Source: JAJUFS01 sp964599565
Lineage (GTDB): Bacteria; Pseudomonadota; Gammaproteobacteria; Natronospirales; JAJUFS01
Assembly: GCA_964599565.1 (NCBI GenBank)
Contig: CAZRFE010000051.1
Location: forward strand, 1 to 16,645
DNA length: 16,645 nt
Direction of reading: 5' to 3'
The notes under the pieces were generated by a model, which was not told where the DNA came from, searched no databases, and saw only the letters and a list, made by a program, of their open reading frames with translations. Shown here in pieces: positions 5,649 through 12,502 of this stretch. A program made the position numbers and the translations under genes. Numbering within the stretch: position 1 is the first letter of the stretch; every line of letters starts with the position of its first letter.

Positions 5649-6572
5649 ATGCAGAGCGAACAGAAACTCGAACAGGCTGAAGACCGCGACGACGCGCCGC
5701 CGACTGACGCCGGCAGCGCGCTGTTGCAGGGCGAGACCCACCAGCAGGGCGAGATGCCGTTCGCGCTCGTGATGGGCGAACCGCTCACCGCGATGCCGCG
5801 CGATCTCTACATTCCGCCGGATGCGCTGGAGGTGTTCCTCGAGGCATTCGAAGGTCCGCTGGACCTGCTGCTGTATCTCATCAAGCGGCAGAACCTCGAC
5901 ATCCTGAACATTCCCATCGCGGAGATCACGCGGCAGTACATGGACTACATCGAGGTGATGAAGGAAATGCGCCTTGAGCTCGCCGCGGAATATCTCGTGA
6001 TGGCCGCAATGCTCGCCGAGATCAAGTCGCGCATGCTGCTGCCGCGGCCGATCAGCGACGAGACCGATGAAGACGATCCGCGCGCGGAACTCGTGCGCCG
6101 CCTGCAGGAATACGAACGCTTCAAGACGGCAGCCGAGGACATCGACGCGCTGCCGAGGCTCGAGCGCGATGTGTTCCGCGCGGAAGCGGAGCTGGTCGAG
6201 CGCCGCGTCATCGAAATCCTGCCGGACGTCACGCTGAAGGAAGTGCTGGTTGCGTTCAAGGACGTGCTTAAGCGCGCCGAGATGTTCCAGCACCATCACG
6301 TGCAGCGCGAAGCGCTGTCGGTGCGCCAGCGCATGTCGGACCTCCTGCTGAAGCTGCAGGACGCATCCGGCTACAGCGACTTCCACAGCCTGTTCACGCC
6401 CGAGGAGGGCAGGCTCGGCGTCGTGGTGAGCTTTCTCGCGATGCTGGAACTGCTGAAGGAAAAACTGATCGAGATCGTCCAGTCCGAACCGTTCGCGCCG
6501 ATCCATCTCAAGGCCGCAACGGGCTCGCACGAAGTGGACATCGATTCGCTTGAGACTGACCTGGACGACTGA
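5649..6572 (+). CDS. scpA: Segregation and condensation protein A (ScpA kleisin)
   Basis: A 307-residue kleisin subunit of the SMC-ScpAB condensin that organises and segregates the chromosome. The N-terminal SMC-binding domain starts near residue 61 (LEVFLEAFEGPLDLLLYLIK), followed by IPIAEITRQYMDYI and AAEYLVMAAMLAEIKSRMLLP, all typical of ScpA. A linker rich in acidic and Arg residues follows, then the C-terminal winged helix (VVSFLAMLELLKEKLIEIVQ) that closes on the SMC head. Residues 1-50 form a hydrophilic N-terminal extension rich in Glu, Gln and Asp; other gammaproteobacterial ScpAs also have residues ahead of the core (FALVMGEPL and the YIPPDALEVF block are shared). A start at the Met of MPFALV (5754) cannot be excluded. 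It lies 50 nt after trpS and 6 nt before scpB. Confidence 0.95.
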   Translation: MQSEQKLEQAEDRDDAPPTDAGSALLQGETHQQGEMPFALVMGEPLTAMPRDLYIPPDALEVFLEAFEGPLDLLLYLIKRQNLDILNIPIAEITRQYMDYIEVMKEMRLELAAEYLVMAAMLAEIKSRMLLPRPISDETDEDDPRAELVRRLQEYERFKTAAEDIDALPRLERDVFRAEAELVERRVIEILPDVTLKEVLVAFKDVLKRAEMFQHHHVQREALSVRQRMSDLLLKLQDASGYSDFHSLFTPEEGRLGVVVSFLAMLELLKEKLIEIVQSEPFAPIHLKAATGSHEVDIDSLETDLDD

Positions 6573-6578
6573 CGCAAC

Positions 6579-7358
6579 ATGAACGAACAGCAACTGAAGA
6601 ACATTGTCGAAGGTGCGCTGCTGGCGGCCGGACGCTCGCTGAGCCTGGATGATCTCCAGCTCCTTTTCGAGGAAAGCGTGCGGCCGGACAAGGGCGCACT
6701 GAAGAAAGCCATGGATGCACTGCGCGACGATTACGCGGACCGCGGCATCGAGATCAAGGAAACATCCAGCGGCTTCCGCATCCAGGTGAAGCAGCAGTTC
6801 GCGGAGTGGGTGTCGCGGCTGTGGGAAGAGCGCCCGACGCGCTACTCGCGCGCGCTGCTCGAAACGCTTGCGCTGGTTGCGTATCGCCAGCCGATCACGC
6901 GCGCGGAGATCGAGGATGTGCGCGGCGTGAGCGTCTCGACATCCATCATCCGTACCTTGCAGGAGCGCGACTGGATTCGCGTCGTGGGACATCGTGATGT
7001 TCCCGGCCGCCCGGCGATGTACGGCACGACGCGCGTCTTTCTCGATTACTTCGGGCTCCGCTCGCTGGATGAACTGCCGACGCTCGCCGAACTGCGCGAC
7101 ATTGACAGCATCAACGTCGAACTTGACCTCAAGGATCACGATGGCGAACCGCCGCGCCGCGATGGGACGGGCGAGGGCGAGCGCGCGGTACTGAGCGACG
7201 ATTTCGCCGTCGAGATCGCGATGGCAGACGAAGCGGATGACGCCGGCGTGGAAGACGACGAACCGGATGCGGACTTCGCAGACGGTCATGAAGATCACGA
7301 GGCGACGGATGCAGCGGAAGAAGCGACAGAAAGCGACGACAGCGCGCAACAGCGCTGA
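6579..7358 (+). CDS. scpB: Segregation and condensation protein B (ScpB)
   Basis: A 259-residue partner of ScpA in the SMC condensin complex, acting on the nucleoid. It has two winged-helix domains. The first runs over about residues 1-85 (MNEQQLKNIVEGALLAAGRSLSLDDLQLLF and GIEIKETSSGFRIQVKQQFAEWVSRLW). The second (about 90-165) carries the conserved family block ALLETLALVAYRQPITRAEIEDVRGV, then LQERDWIRVVGHRDVPGRPAMYGTT and FLDYFGL. After about residue 185 there is a long, highly acidic, low-complexity tail of Asp, Glu and Ala with no recognisable fold. It starts 6 nt after scpA, and its last 50 nt overlap the rluB start in another frame. The order scpA-scpB-rluB is common in bacteria. Confidence 0.95.
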   Translation: MNEQQLKNIVEGALLAAGRSLSLDDLQLLFEESVRPDKGALKKAMDALRDDYADRGIEIKETSSGFRIQVKQQFAEWVSRLWEERPTRYSRALLETLALVAYRQPITRAEIEDVRGVSVSTSIIRTLQERDWIRVVGHRDVPGRPAMYGTTRVFLDYFGLRSLDELPTLAELRDIDSINVELDLKDHDGEPPRRDGTGEGERAVLSDDFAVEIAMADEADDAGVEDDEPDADFADGHEDHEATDAAEEATESDDSAQQR

Positions 7359-8205
7359 CGCCACACGCCCCGAACATGCGTCGCTTGCACCGACGGAACC
7401 GGAACGCCTGCAGAAGGTGCTCGCGACCGCGGGCGTCGGATCACGCCGCCAGGTCGAGGACTGGATTCGCGAAGGACGCGTGAGCGTGAACGGCGTTCCC
7501 GCGGAACTCGGCATGAAGGTCACGGCGGCCGATCGTGTCGAAGTCGACGGACGGCGCATCCATCTCGAGAAGCGGCTTGAACAGTCGCCGCGCATACTTG
7601 CCTACAACAAGCCCGAAGGCGTGGTCACGACGCGGCACGACCCGGAAGGCCGCGCAACGGTGTTCGATGATCTTCCGGACCTGTCGCGCGGTCGCTGGAT
7701 CGCCGTCGGCCGTCTCGACATCAACACATCCGGCTTGCTGCTGTTCACCAACGACGGCGCGCTTGCCGACCGCCTGATGCATCCGTCATCCGAAATCAGC
7801 CGCGAGTACGCCTGCCGTGTGCTCGGCGACGTGACTGCGGATGCGATTGCGAAGCTGAAGGCCGGTGTTCGGCTTGACGATGGCGTTGCGCGCTTCGAAA
7901 CCATCGAAGCCGCGGGCGGCGAGGGCGCGAACCAGTGGTTTCACGTCACGCTGAAGGAAGGCCGCAACCGCGAGGTACGCCGCCTGTGGGAGTCGCAAGA
8001 CCTGCAGGTCAGCCGGCTGATCCGGCTGCGTTTCGGCCCCATTCGCCTTGACCGCTATCTCATGCGCGGCAAGTTCCGCAATCTCAAGCCGGGCGAAATG
8101 CGCGCGCTCTACGATGAGGCAGGTCTTCCACCGCCGTTCGTGATGCCGGAACGCGAGAAGAAATCAACACGGAAGGCTTCCGCACGCCGCACGCGGCGCG
8201 ATTGA
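7309..8205 (+). CDS. rluB: 23S rRNA pseudouridine(2605) synthase RluB
   Basis: A 298-residue pseudouridine synthase of the RsuA/RluB family. An S4 RNA-binding domain covers about residues 31-80 (ERLQKVLATAGVGSRRQVEDWIREGRVSVNG). The catalytic domain has the motif GRLDINTSGLLLFTNDG with nucleophile Asp137, then REYACRVLGDV, GGEGANQWFHVTLKEGRNREVRRLWE and VSRLIRLRFG. It closely follows E. coli RluB, including the RILAYNKPEG and HDPEGRATVFD blocks, so RluB is preferred over RluE, RluF or RsuA. The frame is open to 7237 with several ATGs. I chose 7309 because GAGG (7299-7302) lies 6 nt before it, and it gives a short basic N-terminal tail; 7288 is an alternative. It overlaps scpB by 50 nt. The C terminus is Lys/Arg-rich. 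Its stop abuts the stop of the convergent yciK. Confidence 0.93.
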   Translation: MQRKKRQKATTARNSADATRPEHASLAPTEPERLQKVLATAGVGSRRQVEDWIREGRVSVNGVPAELGMKVTAADRVEVDGRRIHLEKRLEQSPRILAYNKPEGVVTTRHDPEGRATVFDDLPDLSRGRWIAVGRLDINTSGLLLFTNDGALADRLMHPSSEISREYACRVLGDVTADAIAKLKAGVRLDDGVARFETIEAAGGEGANQWFHVTLKEGRNREVRRLWESQDLQVSRLIRLRFGPIRLDRYLMRGKFRNLKPGEMRALYDEAGLPPPFVMPEREKKSTRKASARRTRRD

Positions 8206-8964
8206 TCAGGCCACGTTGAACGAGATTCCCTGCTTCTCCCTGCTCGCCGGTCCGAGCAGCCAGAGATAGGCGTTCGCGATATCTTCCGGCGTCTTCAGCG
8301 TATTCGGATCCTCGCCGGGATATGCCTTTGCACGCATGCCCGTACGTGTCGCGCCGGGGTTGATCGCATTCACGCGCACGTTCCGCACGTTTTCCATTTC
8401 ATCGGCGAAGGTTTCCATCAATCCTTCCGTCGCGAACTTCGATACCGCGTACGCTCCCCAGTACGCGCGTCCCTGCCGTCCGACGCCGGATGACGTGAAC
8501 ACGACGCTCGCATCCTCTGACTTCCTGAGCAGGGGAATGCATGCGCGCGACAGCAGGAACGGCGCCGTCACGTTGACCAGCATCACGCGCTGCCAGGCGA
8601 CGGGATCATAGTGTTCGATCGGCGAACGGTCGCCGAGCAGCCCGGCGTTGTGCAGCAGCCCGTCGAGCCTGCCGTATTCGGCATCGATGCGTTCCGCGAG
8701 TTCGAGGTAGTCGTTCCATATTGCGCCTTCCAGGTCCATCGGATAGATCGCCGGCTGCGGACCGCCGGCGGACACGATCGCGTCATACACCGATTCCAGT
8801 TTCCTTACCGTACGCCCGAGCAGGATGACGGTTGCACCGTATCCGGCAAGCGCGATGCTCACGGCGCGGCCGATGCCGTCGCCCGCGCCCGTCACCAGCA
8901 CGACGCGATCCTTCAGTGCGCCAGCTTCGGGTTGCCAGGCGGGAACGGTTTCGATGATTGACAT
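8206..8964 (-). CDS. yciK: YciK family short-chain dehydrogenase/reductase
   Basis: A 252-residue oxidoreductase, the same length as E. coli YciK. The Rossmann nucleotide-binding motif TGAGDGIG is at residues 25-32, NAG at 106-108 (LLHNAGLLGD), and the catalytic Ser (158/159) with Tyr172 and Lys176 (YAVSK) are intact. Family-specific blocks VFTSSGVGRQGRAYWGAYAVSKFATEG and INPGATRTGMRA match YciK closely. The natural substrate is not established. The frame is open to 9228, but the ATG at 8964 has a GAGGT Shine-Dalgarno (plus 8969-8973) and gives the family length. It lies 61 nt downstream of the squalene-synthase-like gene and ends the long minus-strand run. In Pseudomonas yciK follows ubiG and mupP; here two genes intervene. 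The stop (8206-8208) touches the rluB stop. Confidence 0.92.
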   Translation of the reverse strand: MSIIETVPAWQPEAGALKDRVVLVTGAGDGIGRAVSIALAGYGATVILLGRTVRKLESVYDAIVSAGGPQPAIYPMDLEGAIWNDYLELAERIDAEYGRLDGLLHNAGLLGDRSPIEHYDPVAWQRVMLVNVTAPFLLSRACIPLLRKSEDASVVFTSSGVGRQGRAYWGAYAVSKFATEGLMETFADEMENVRNVRVNAINPGATRTGMRAKAYPGEDPNTLKTPEDIANAYLWLLGPASREKQGISFNVA

Positions 8965-9025
8965 GGTGACCTCGAAGTAAGCGGTTTGAATTTCCAGGGA
9001 CGTGCAGATCGCGATGGCAGGATCT

Positions 9026-9868
9026 TCATCGCATGTGATGTGCCGCTGCCTTTCGCGCGGATCGCCATGCGGTCCACAGCCGCGCGAACGCGTTGTCCCG
9101 GGCAGGCGGCTGCATGAACAGGATGCCGGGATTCTTGCGAAGGCGCGCGTGATCGCGCTGTGCGAGCGACCACTGCAACAGCAGTGACGGCGGCAGCGTG
9201 ACAGCTTCCATTGCCGTTCTTGTCGCAACGCGCTCGTCGTCGAGCATGCCTGACATCAACTGTGCCAGCGACTCGCGCTGCGCCGATTCGCGCGGCAATG
9301 AAGCCGCGTCCAGCCCGTTGTCGCGCAGCCACGCCTCCGGGAACAGCCAGCGATCTGCACGGAGCATCGCGCCCAGCGTGAGCAGCATGTCCGTGAAGCG
9401 TTTCAACTGTCCGATGCGACGTGCTGCATCCAGTGCGCTACGGTCGCTTGCGCCGGACAGCAACGCAAGCTGCTCGGCAAGCACGCCGCCGCTGCGGTAG
9501 AGATACAGGCGGAATTCCTGTTGCGTGAACGCGTCGAGGCCGGCTTCCATTTCCGCGGCGTCGACGAGTTCGAGGCAGTATTCAGTCGCGATGCCGGCCT
9601 TGCCAAGGTGTTCACCGAGCGCACGCGCGAGCGGGTGCTGTGCGTCCCCTGCGAAACCGCGTTCGATTTCCGTTCGCCACCATTCGAATTTCATCGCGAC
9701 AATGCCGGGCTCGGCGGCCTGGCCGAGCACGTGCTGCAGTTCCGAACGCAACGCGAGCAGCGCGGTGAATCCCGGTCGTGCGGATGCATCGGTGAAGATG
9801 CGCGAGAACTGCCAGTCATCGCGCAGCCGGGCGGCCTGCTCGGCCGCGTATTGATCCGTATCCGGCAT
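9026..9868 (-). CDS. Squalene/phytoene synthase superfamily protein, NDUFAF6-like, probably non-catalytic
   Basis: A 280-residue, all-helical, soluble-looking protein. The segment DDWQFSRIFTDASARPGFTALLALRSELQHVL followed by IVAMKFEWWRTEIERGF resembles the bacterial squalene/phytoene synthase-like proteins whose marker is a ...QWWRDEL motif (here EWWRTEI). The later segment GGVLAEQLALLSGA to IGQLKRFTDMLLTL and RADRWLFPEAWL corresponds to the second half of the fold. I cannot find the two Asp-rich (DxxxD) Mg-binding motifs that true squalene or phytoene synthases need, so head-to-head prenyl condensation seems unlikely. The relative NDUFAF6 is a mitochondrial complex I assembly factor; a similar role here is only inference. 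It starts 5 nt after rmuC, whose end supplies GGAAGA as Shine-Dalgarno. Family confidence is moderate because sequence conservation is low. Confidence 0.72.
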   Translation of the reverse strand: MPDTDQYAAEQAARLRDDWQFSRIFTDASARPGFTALLALRSELQHVLGQAAEPGIVAMKFEWWRTEIERGFAGDAQHPLARALGEHLGKAGIATEYCLELVDAAEMEAGLDAFTQQEFRLYLYRSGGVLAEQLALLSGASDRSALDAARRIGQLKRFTDMLLTLGAMLRADRWLFPEAWLRDNGLDAASLPRESAQRESLAQLMSGMLDDERVATRTAMEAVTLPPSLLLQWSLAQRDHARLRKNPGILFMQPPARDNAFARLWTAWRSARKAAAHHMR

Positions 9869-9873
9869 GATCG

Positions 9874-11103
9874 TCAGTCTTCCGCGCTTTCAATCATGTC
9901 CTGGAGCTTGCGTGGCTGCATTTCCAGCGGATCGAGCGCGCCGAGTTCTCGCTTCGGATGCACACCGAGTTCGGTGAACTTGCGCGCACCCGGCAGCACG
10001 TTTCGCTCCAGCGAACCGACGGCCTTGTTGTAGTGGTCGACGGCGCGGCCAAGCGACTGTCCCGCGCTGCCGAGATGTGCGGCGAATGTCGACAGCCGCC
10101 CGTAGAGATCCTCCGCGAGCGCGCGAATGGTTTCCGCGTTTTCCGCGAGCGCAACCTGCCGCCAGCCATAGGCGACCGCCTTCAGCAGCGCAACGAAACT
10201 TGTCGGCGTCGCGAGCATGACCTTCTGTCGCAGGGCATCGTCGATCAGCGCAGGATCGCGGTCCAGTGCGGCGGACAGGAACTGATCGCCCGGGATGAAC
10301 AGGATCACGAAATCCGGCGAACGCGGAAACTGGTTCCAGTATTCCTTCTTTGCCAGTTCGTTGATGCGTTCGCGCACCTTGCGCGCATGCTGCACGAGCG
10401 CGGCTTCGCGCGCGGCATCGTCCGTCGCTTCGGTTGCATTGATATAGGCGTCGAGCGGTGTCTTCACGTCAACGACAAGCTCGCGCTCGTCGGGAAGCCG
10501 GATCACCATGTCGGGCCGCAGCCGGCCTTCGGCCGTCGTGATGTTTTCCTGTTCGTAGAAATCGCAGCGCTCGATCATGCCCGCGAGCTCCGCGAGCCGG
10601 CGCAACGTGAGTTCGCCCCACTGGCCGCGCACTTCGGGGCGGCGCAGCGCCTTGACGAGATTCTGCGTTTCGTTCTGCAGCCGGATCTGCGTCTCGGACA
10701 TCAATTTCAGTTGCTCGCCGATGCTGCCAAAGGCGCGGTTGCGGTCGCGTTCGATTTCCTGGATCTGCAACGTCGTTTTCTGCAGCGCCTCGTTGATCGG
10801 CTTGACCAGCGATTCGACAGCCTTCTCGCGCGCGGTGAGTTCAGCGCTTGCCTGCACCTGGAACTTCTGCAGGTTTTCCTGTGCAAGGCGAAGGAAGGAT
10901 TCGTTGTTGTGTTCCAGCGCCTTGCGCGCGAGCGATTCCACGGTGCGCTCGAGTTCGAGCCGCGAACGTTCCGCCGCTTCGCCGAGCGCTTCATGTTTCG
11001 CAAGCGCGCGTTCCAGCGCGTGAATGCGTGACTGGCGCAGCAGCCAGGCGATCAGTGCGCCGATGATCGTTCCCGCAAGTGCGGCAAGGATGATGTTGAT
11101 CAT
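9874..11103 (-). CDS. rmuC: DNA recombination protein RmuC
   Basis: A 409-residue protein. An N-terminal membrane anchor (MINIILAALAGTIIGALIAWLLRQ, residues 1-24) is followed by a coiled coil to about residue 120 rich in Glu, Ala, Leu and Lys. The conserved RmuC domain then carries LRRPEVRGQWGELTLRRLAELAGM, RLRPDMVIRLPDERELVVDVKTPLDAY, FVILFIPGDQFLSAAL, and TPTSFVALLKAVAYGWRQ. The D...VDVK pattern resembles the PD-(D/E)xK nuclease core proposed for this family. E. coli rmuC limits recombination at short inverted repeats; the biochemical activity is not firmly established. The start at 11103 is supported by GGAGGAG about 9 nt upstream and by ATGA overlap with the phosphatase stop (11100-11103). 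A longer open frame reaches 11139 but lies inside the upstream gene. rmuC is unusual inside a ubiG-mupP-yciK cluster. Confidence 0.94.
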   Translation of the reverse strand: MINIILAALAGTIIGALIAWLLRQSRIHALERALAKHEALGEAAERSRLELERTVESLARKALEHNNESFLRLAQENLQKFQVQASAELTAREKAVESLVKPINEALQKTTLQIQEIERDRNRAFGSIGEQLKLMSETQIRLQNETQNLVKALRRPEVRGQWGELTLRRLAELAGMIERCDFYEQENITTAEGRLRPDMVIRLPDERELVVDVKTPLDAYINATEATDDAAREAALVQHARKVRERINELAKKEYWNQFPRSPDFVILFIPGDQFLSAALDRDPALIDDALRQKVMLATPTSFVALLKAVAYGWRQVALAENAETIRALAEDLYGRLSTFAAHLGSAGQSLGRAVDHYNKAVGSLERNVLPGARKFTELGVHPKRELGALDPLEMQPRKLQDMIESAED

Positions 11104-11780
11104 GGAATGCGCTCCTCCGCGATTGTCCGGTCGATCCATGCGAGAAGTTCGCCGGGAGCGTGGATCACGCCGTCAGGTTTCCATTCCGCCGGGTCTTCAT
11201 GCTCATGAAGATAACCATAGCCCGCCGCAAGTGCGCGCATGCCGGCAGCATGCGCCGCCTGCACGTCGCGTTCCGCGTCGCCGACATAAAGTGTGTGCGC
11301 CGGTTCGATGCGAAGCAGCCGGCAGGCGTGCAGGATCGGTTCGGGGTGCGGCTTGCGGTGTGCGGTGGTGTCGCCGGAAACGGCGCATTGCGGCGCGGGC
11401 GAGATCGCGAGGTCGCGCAACAACGCATCGGTCAGCCAGCCGGGTTTGTTGGTCACGATGCCCCAGGCAATCTTTCTTGCCTGCAGTTCGTCGAGCACGG
11501 CCTGCATGCCATCGAACAGCTGGGTCTCGCGGCTCAGCCGCGCTTCATACAGCGCGAGAAAACGATCGCGAAGTTCAACGTAATCGGCGGCATCGCTCTC
11601 GATGCCGAACGCGATCTTGAGCAACCCCGGACTGCCATGTGAAACCCACGGGCGAAGACGTTCCGCTTCGAGCGCTTCAAGCCCGCGTTCGGCGCGCAGT
11701 TCGTTGACCGCCGAACCCATGTCGGGTGCGGTGTCGACAAGCGTGCCGTCGAGATCGAAAAGAACGGCGCGCAGCGTCAT
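11100..11780 (-). CDS. mupP: HAD-family sugar phosphatase, probable MupP (MurNAc-6-phosphate phosphatase), Gph-like
   Basis: A 226-residue HAD hydrolase of the Gph/phosphoglycolate phosphatase group. Motif I is FDLDGTLVDT (nucleophile Asp9, acid/base Asp11), motif II VTNKP, motif III the Lys in HRKPHPEP, and motif IV YVGDAERDV. The helical cap lies between motifs I and II. Genes of this type next to ubiG were long annotated gph. In Pseudomonas aeruginosa the ubiG-linked gene PA3172 was shown to be MupP, which dephosphorylates MurNAc-6-phosphate in peptidoglycan recycling. I infer MupP from the same neighbourhood and from length; sequence alone does not exclude phosphoglycolate as substrate. 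The frame is open to 12071, but the ATG at 11780 overlaps the ubiG stop as ATGA (11777-11780). Its stop overlaps the rmuC start. Confidence 0.85.
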   Translation of the reverse strand: MTLRAVLFDLDGTLVDTAPDMGSAVNELRAERGLEALEAERLRPWVSHGSPGLLKIAFGIESDAADYVELRDRFLALYEARLSRETQLFDGMQAVLDELQARKIAWGIVTNKPGWLTDALLRDLAISPAPQCAVSGDTTAHRKPHPEPILHACRLLRIEPAHTLYVGDAERDVQAAHAAGMRALAAGYGYLHEHEDPAEWKPDGVIHAPGELLAWIDRTIAEERIP

Positions 11781-12502
11781 GCCGGGCGCCGGAAATGCAT
11801 CAGGTAATTGACGTCCACGTTGCCGTCGGTGGAGAAGCGGCGCGTGAGCGGGTTGTAGTGAACGCCGCTGATGCCGGCGGCGTTCAGTCCGGCCGCGCGT
11901 GCCCATGCTTCGAGTTCGGAGGGGCGAATGAAGCGCGCGTATTCGTGCGTACCGCGCGGCAGCAGCCGCATGACGTACTCGGCGCCGAGGATGGCCATGA
12001 GGAACGCTTTCGGATTGCGGTTGATGGTCGAGAAGAAGACATCGCCGCCCGGCTTCACGAGACGGCTGCACGCGGCAATCACGCTCGATGGATCCGGCAC
12101 ATGTTCGAGCATTTCCATGCAGGTGACGACGTCGTATTCGCCCGCGCGCTGCGCGGCGAGTTCCTCGACCGCGACCTGGAGATATTCGACCTGCTGGCCG
12201 CTTTCAAGCAGATGCAGTTTTGCGACAGTGAGCGGTTCGCCCGCGAGGTCCGCGCCCGTTACCGTTGCACCGCTTGCTGCCATGCTTTCGGCAAGTATGC
12301 CGCCGCCGCAGCCGATGTCCGCGACGCGCAGTCCATCAAGGCCGCCGCAACGCCGATCGATCCATGCAAGGCGCAGCGGATTCATGTCGTGCAGCGGTTT
12401 GAACTCGCCGTCCGGATCCCACCAGCGCGAGGCGAGCGCGTCGAATTTCGCGATTTCGCCCGGATCGACGTTATGGCGCGTTTCGGTGCCGTGATGTGTC
12501 AT
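11777..12502 (-). CDS. ubiG: Ubiquinone biosynthesis O-methyltransferase UbiG
   Basis: A 241-residue SAM-dependent methyltransferase (E. coli UbiG is 240). It carries NVDPGEIAKFDALASRWWDPDGEFKPLHDMNPLRL, the family N-terminal signature. The SAM-binding motif VADIGCGGG is at residues 60-68, followed by VTCMEMLEHVPDP and the membrane-contact region STINRNPKAFLMAILGAEYVMRLLPRGTHEYARFIRPSEL. UbiG performs both O-methylations in ubiquinone synthesis at the inner membrane. The ATG at 12502 overlaps the mtaD stop as ATGA (12499-12502), and a CGGAG Shine-Dalgarno lies about 7 nt upstream. The open frame continues to 12721, but that part is antisense-frame extension within mtaD. The gene links to mupP by another ATGA overlap. 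Confidence 0.97.
   Translation of the reverse strand: MTHHGTETRHNVDPGEIAKFDALASRWWDPDGEFKPLHDMNPLRLAWIDRRCGGLDGLRVADIGCGGGILAESMAASGATVTGADLAGEPLTVAKLHLLESGQQVEYLQVAVEELAAQRAGEYDVVTCMEMLEHVPDPSSVIAACSRLVKPGGDVFFSTINRNPKAFLMAILGAEYVMRLLPRGTHEYARFIRPSELEAWARAAGLNAAGISGVHYNPLTRRFSTDGNVDVNYLMHFRRPA

Noticed and set aside
5589..7595. A 668-codon open frame on the minus strand
   Set aside because: It is exactly antisense to scpA, scpB and rluB, which are unmistakable. Its translation is rich in Arg, His, Leu and Ala with no domain; such long shadow frames are common in GC-rich DNA.
9958..11031. Plus-strand 357-codon frame over rmuC
   Set aside because: Antisense shadow of rmuC; composition dominated by Arg, Phe, Leu and Ala, no domain.
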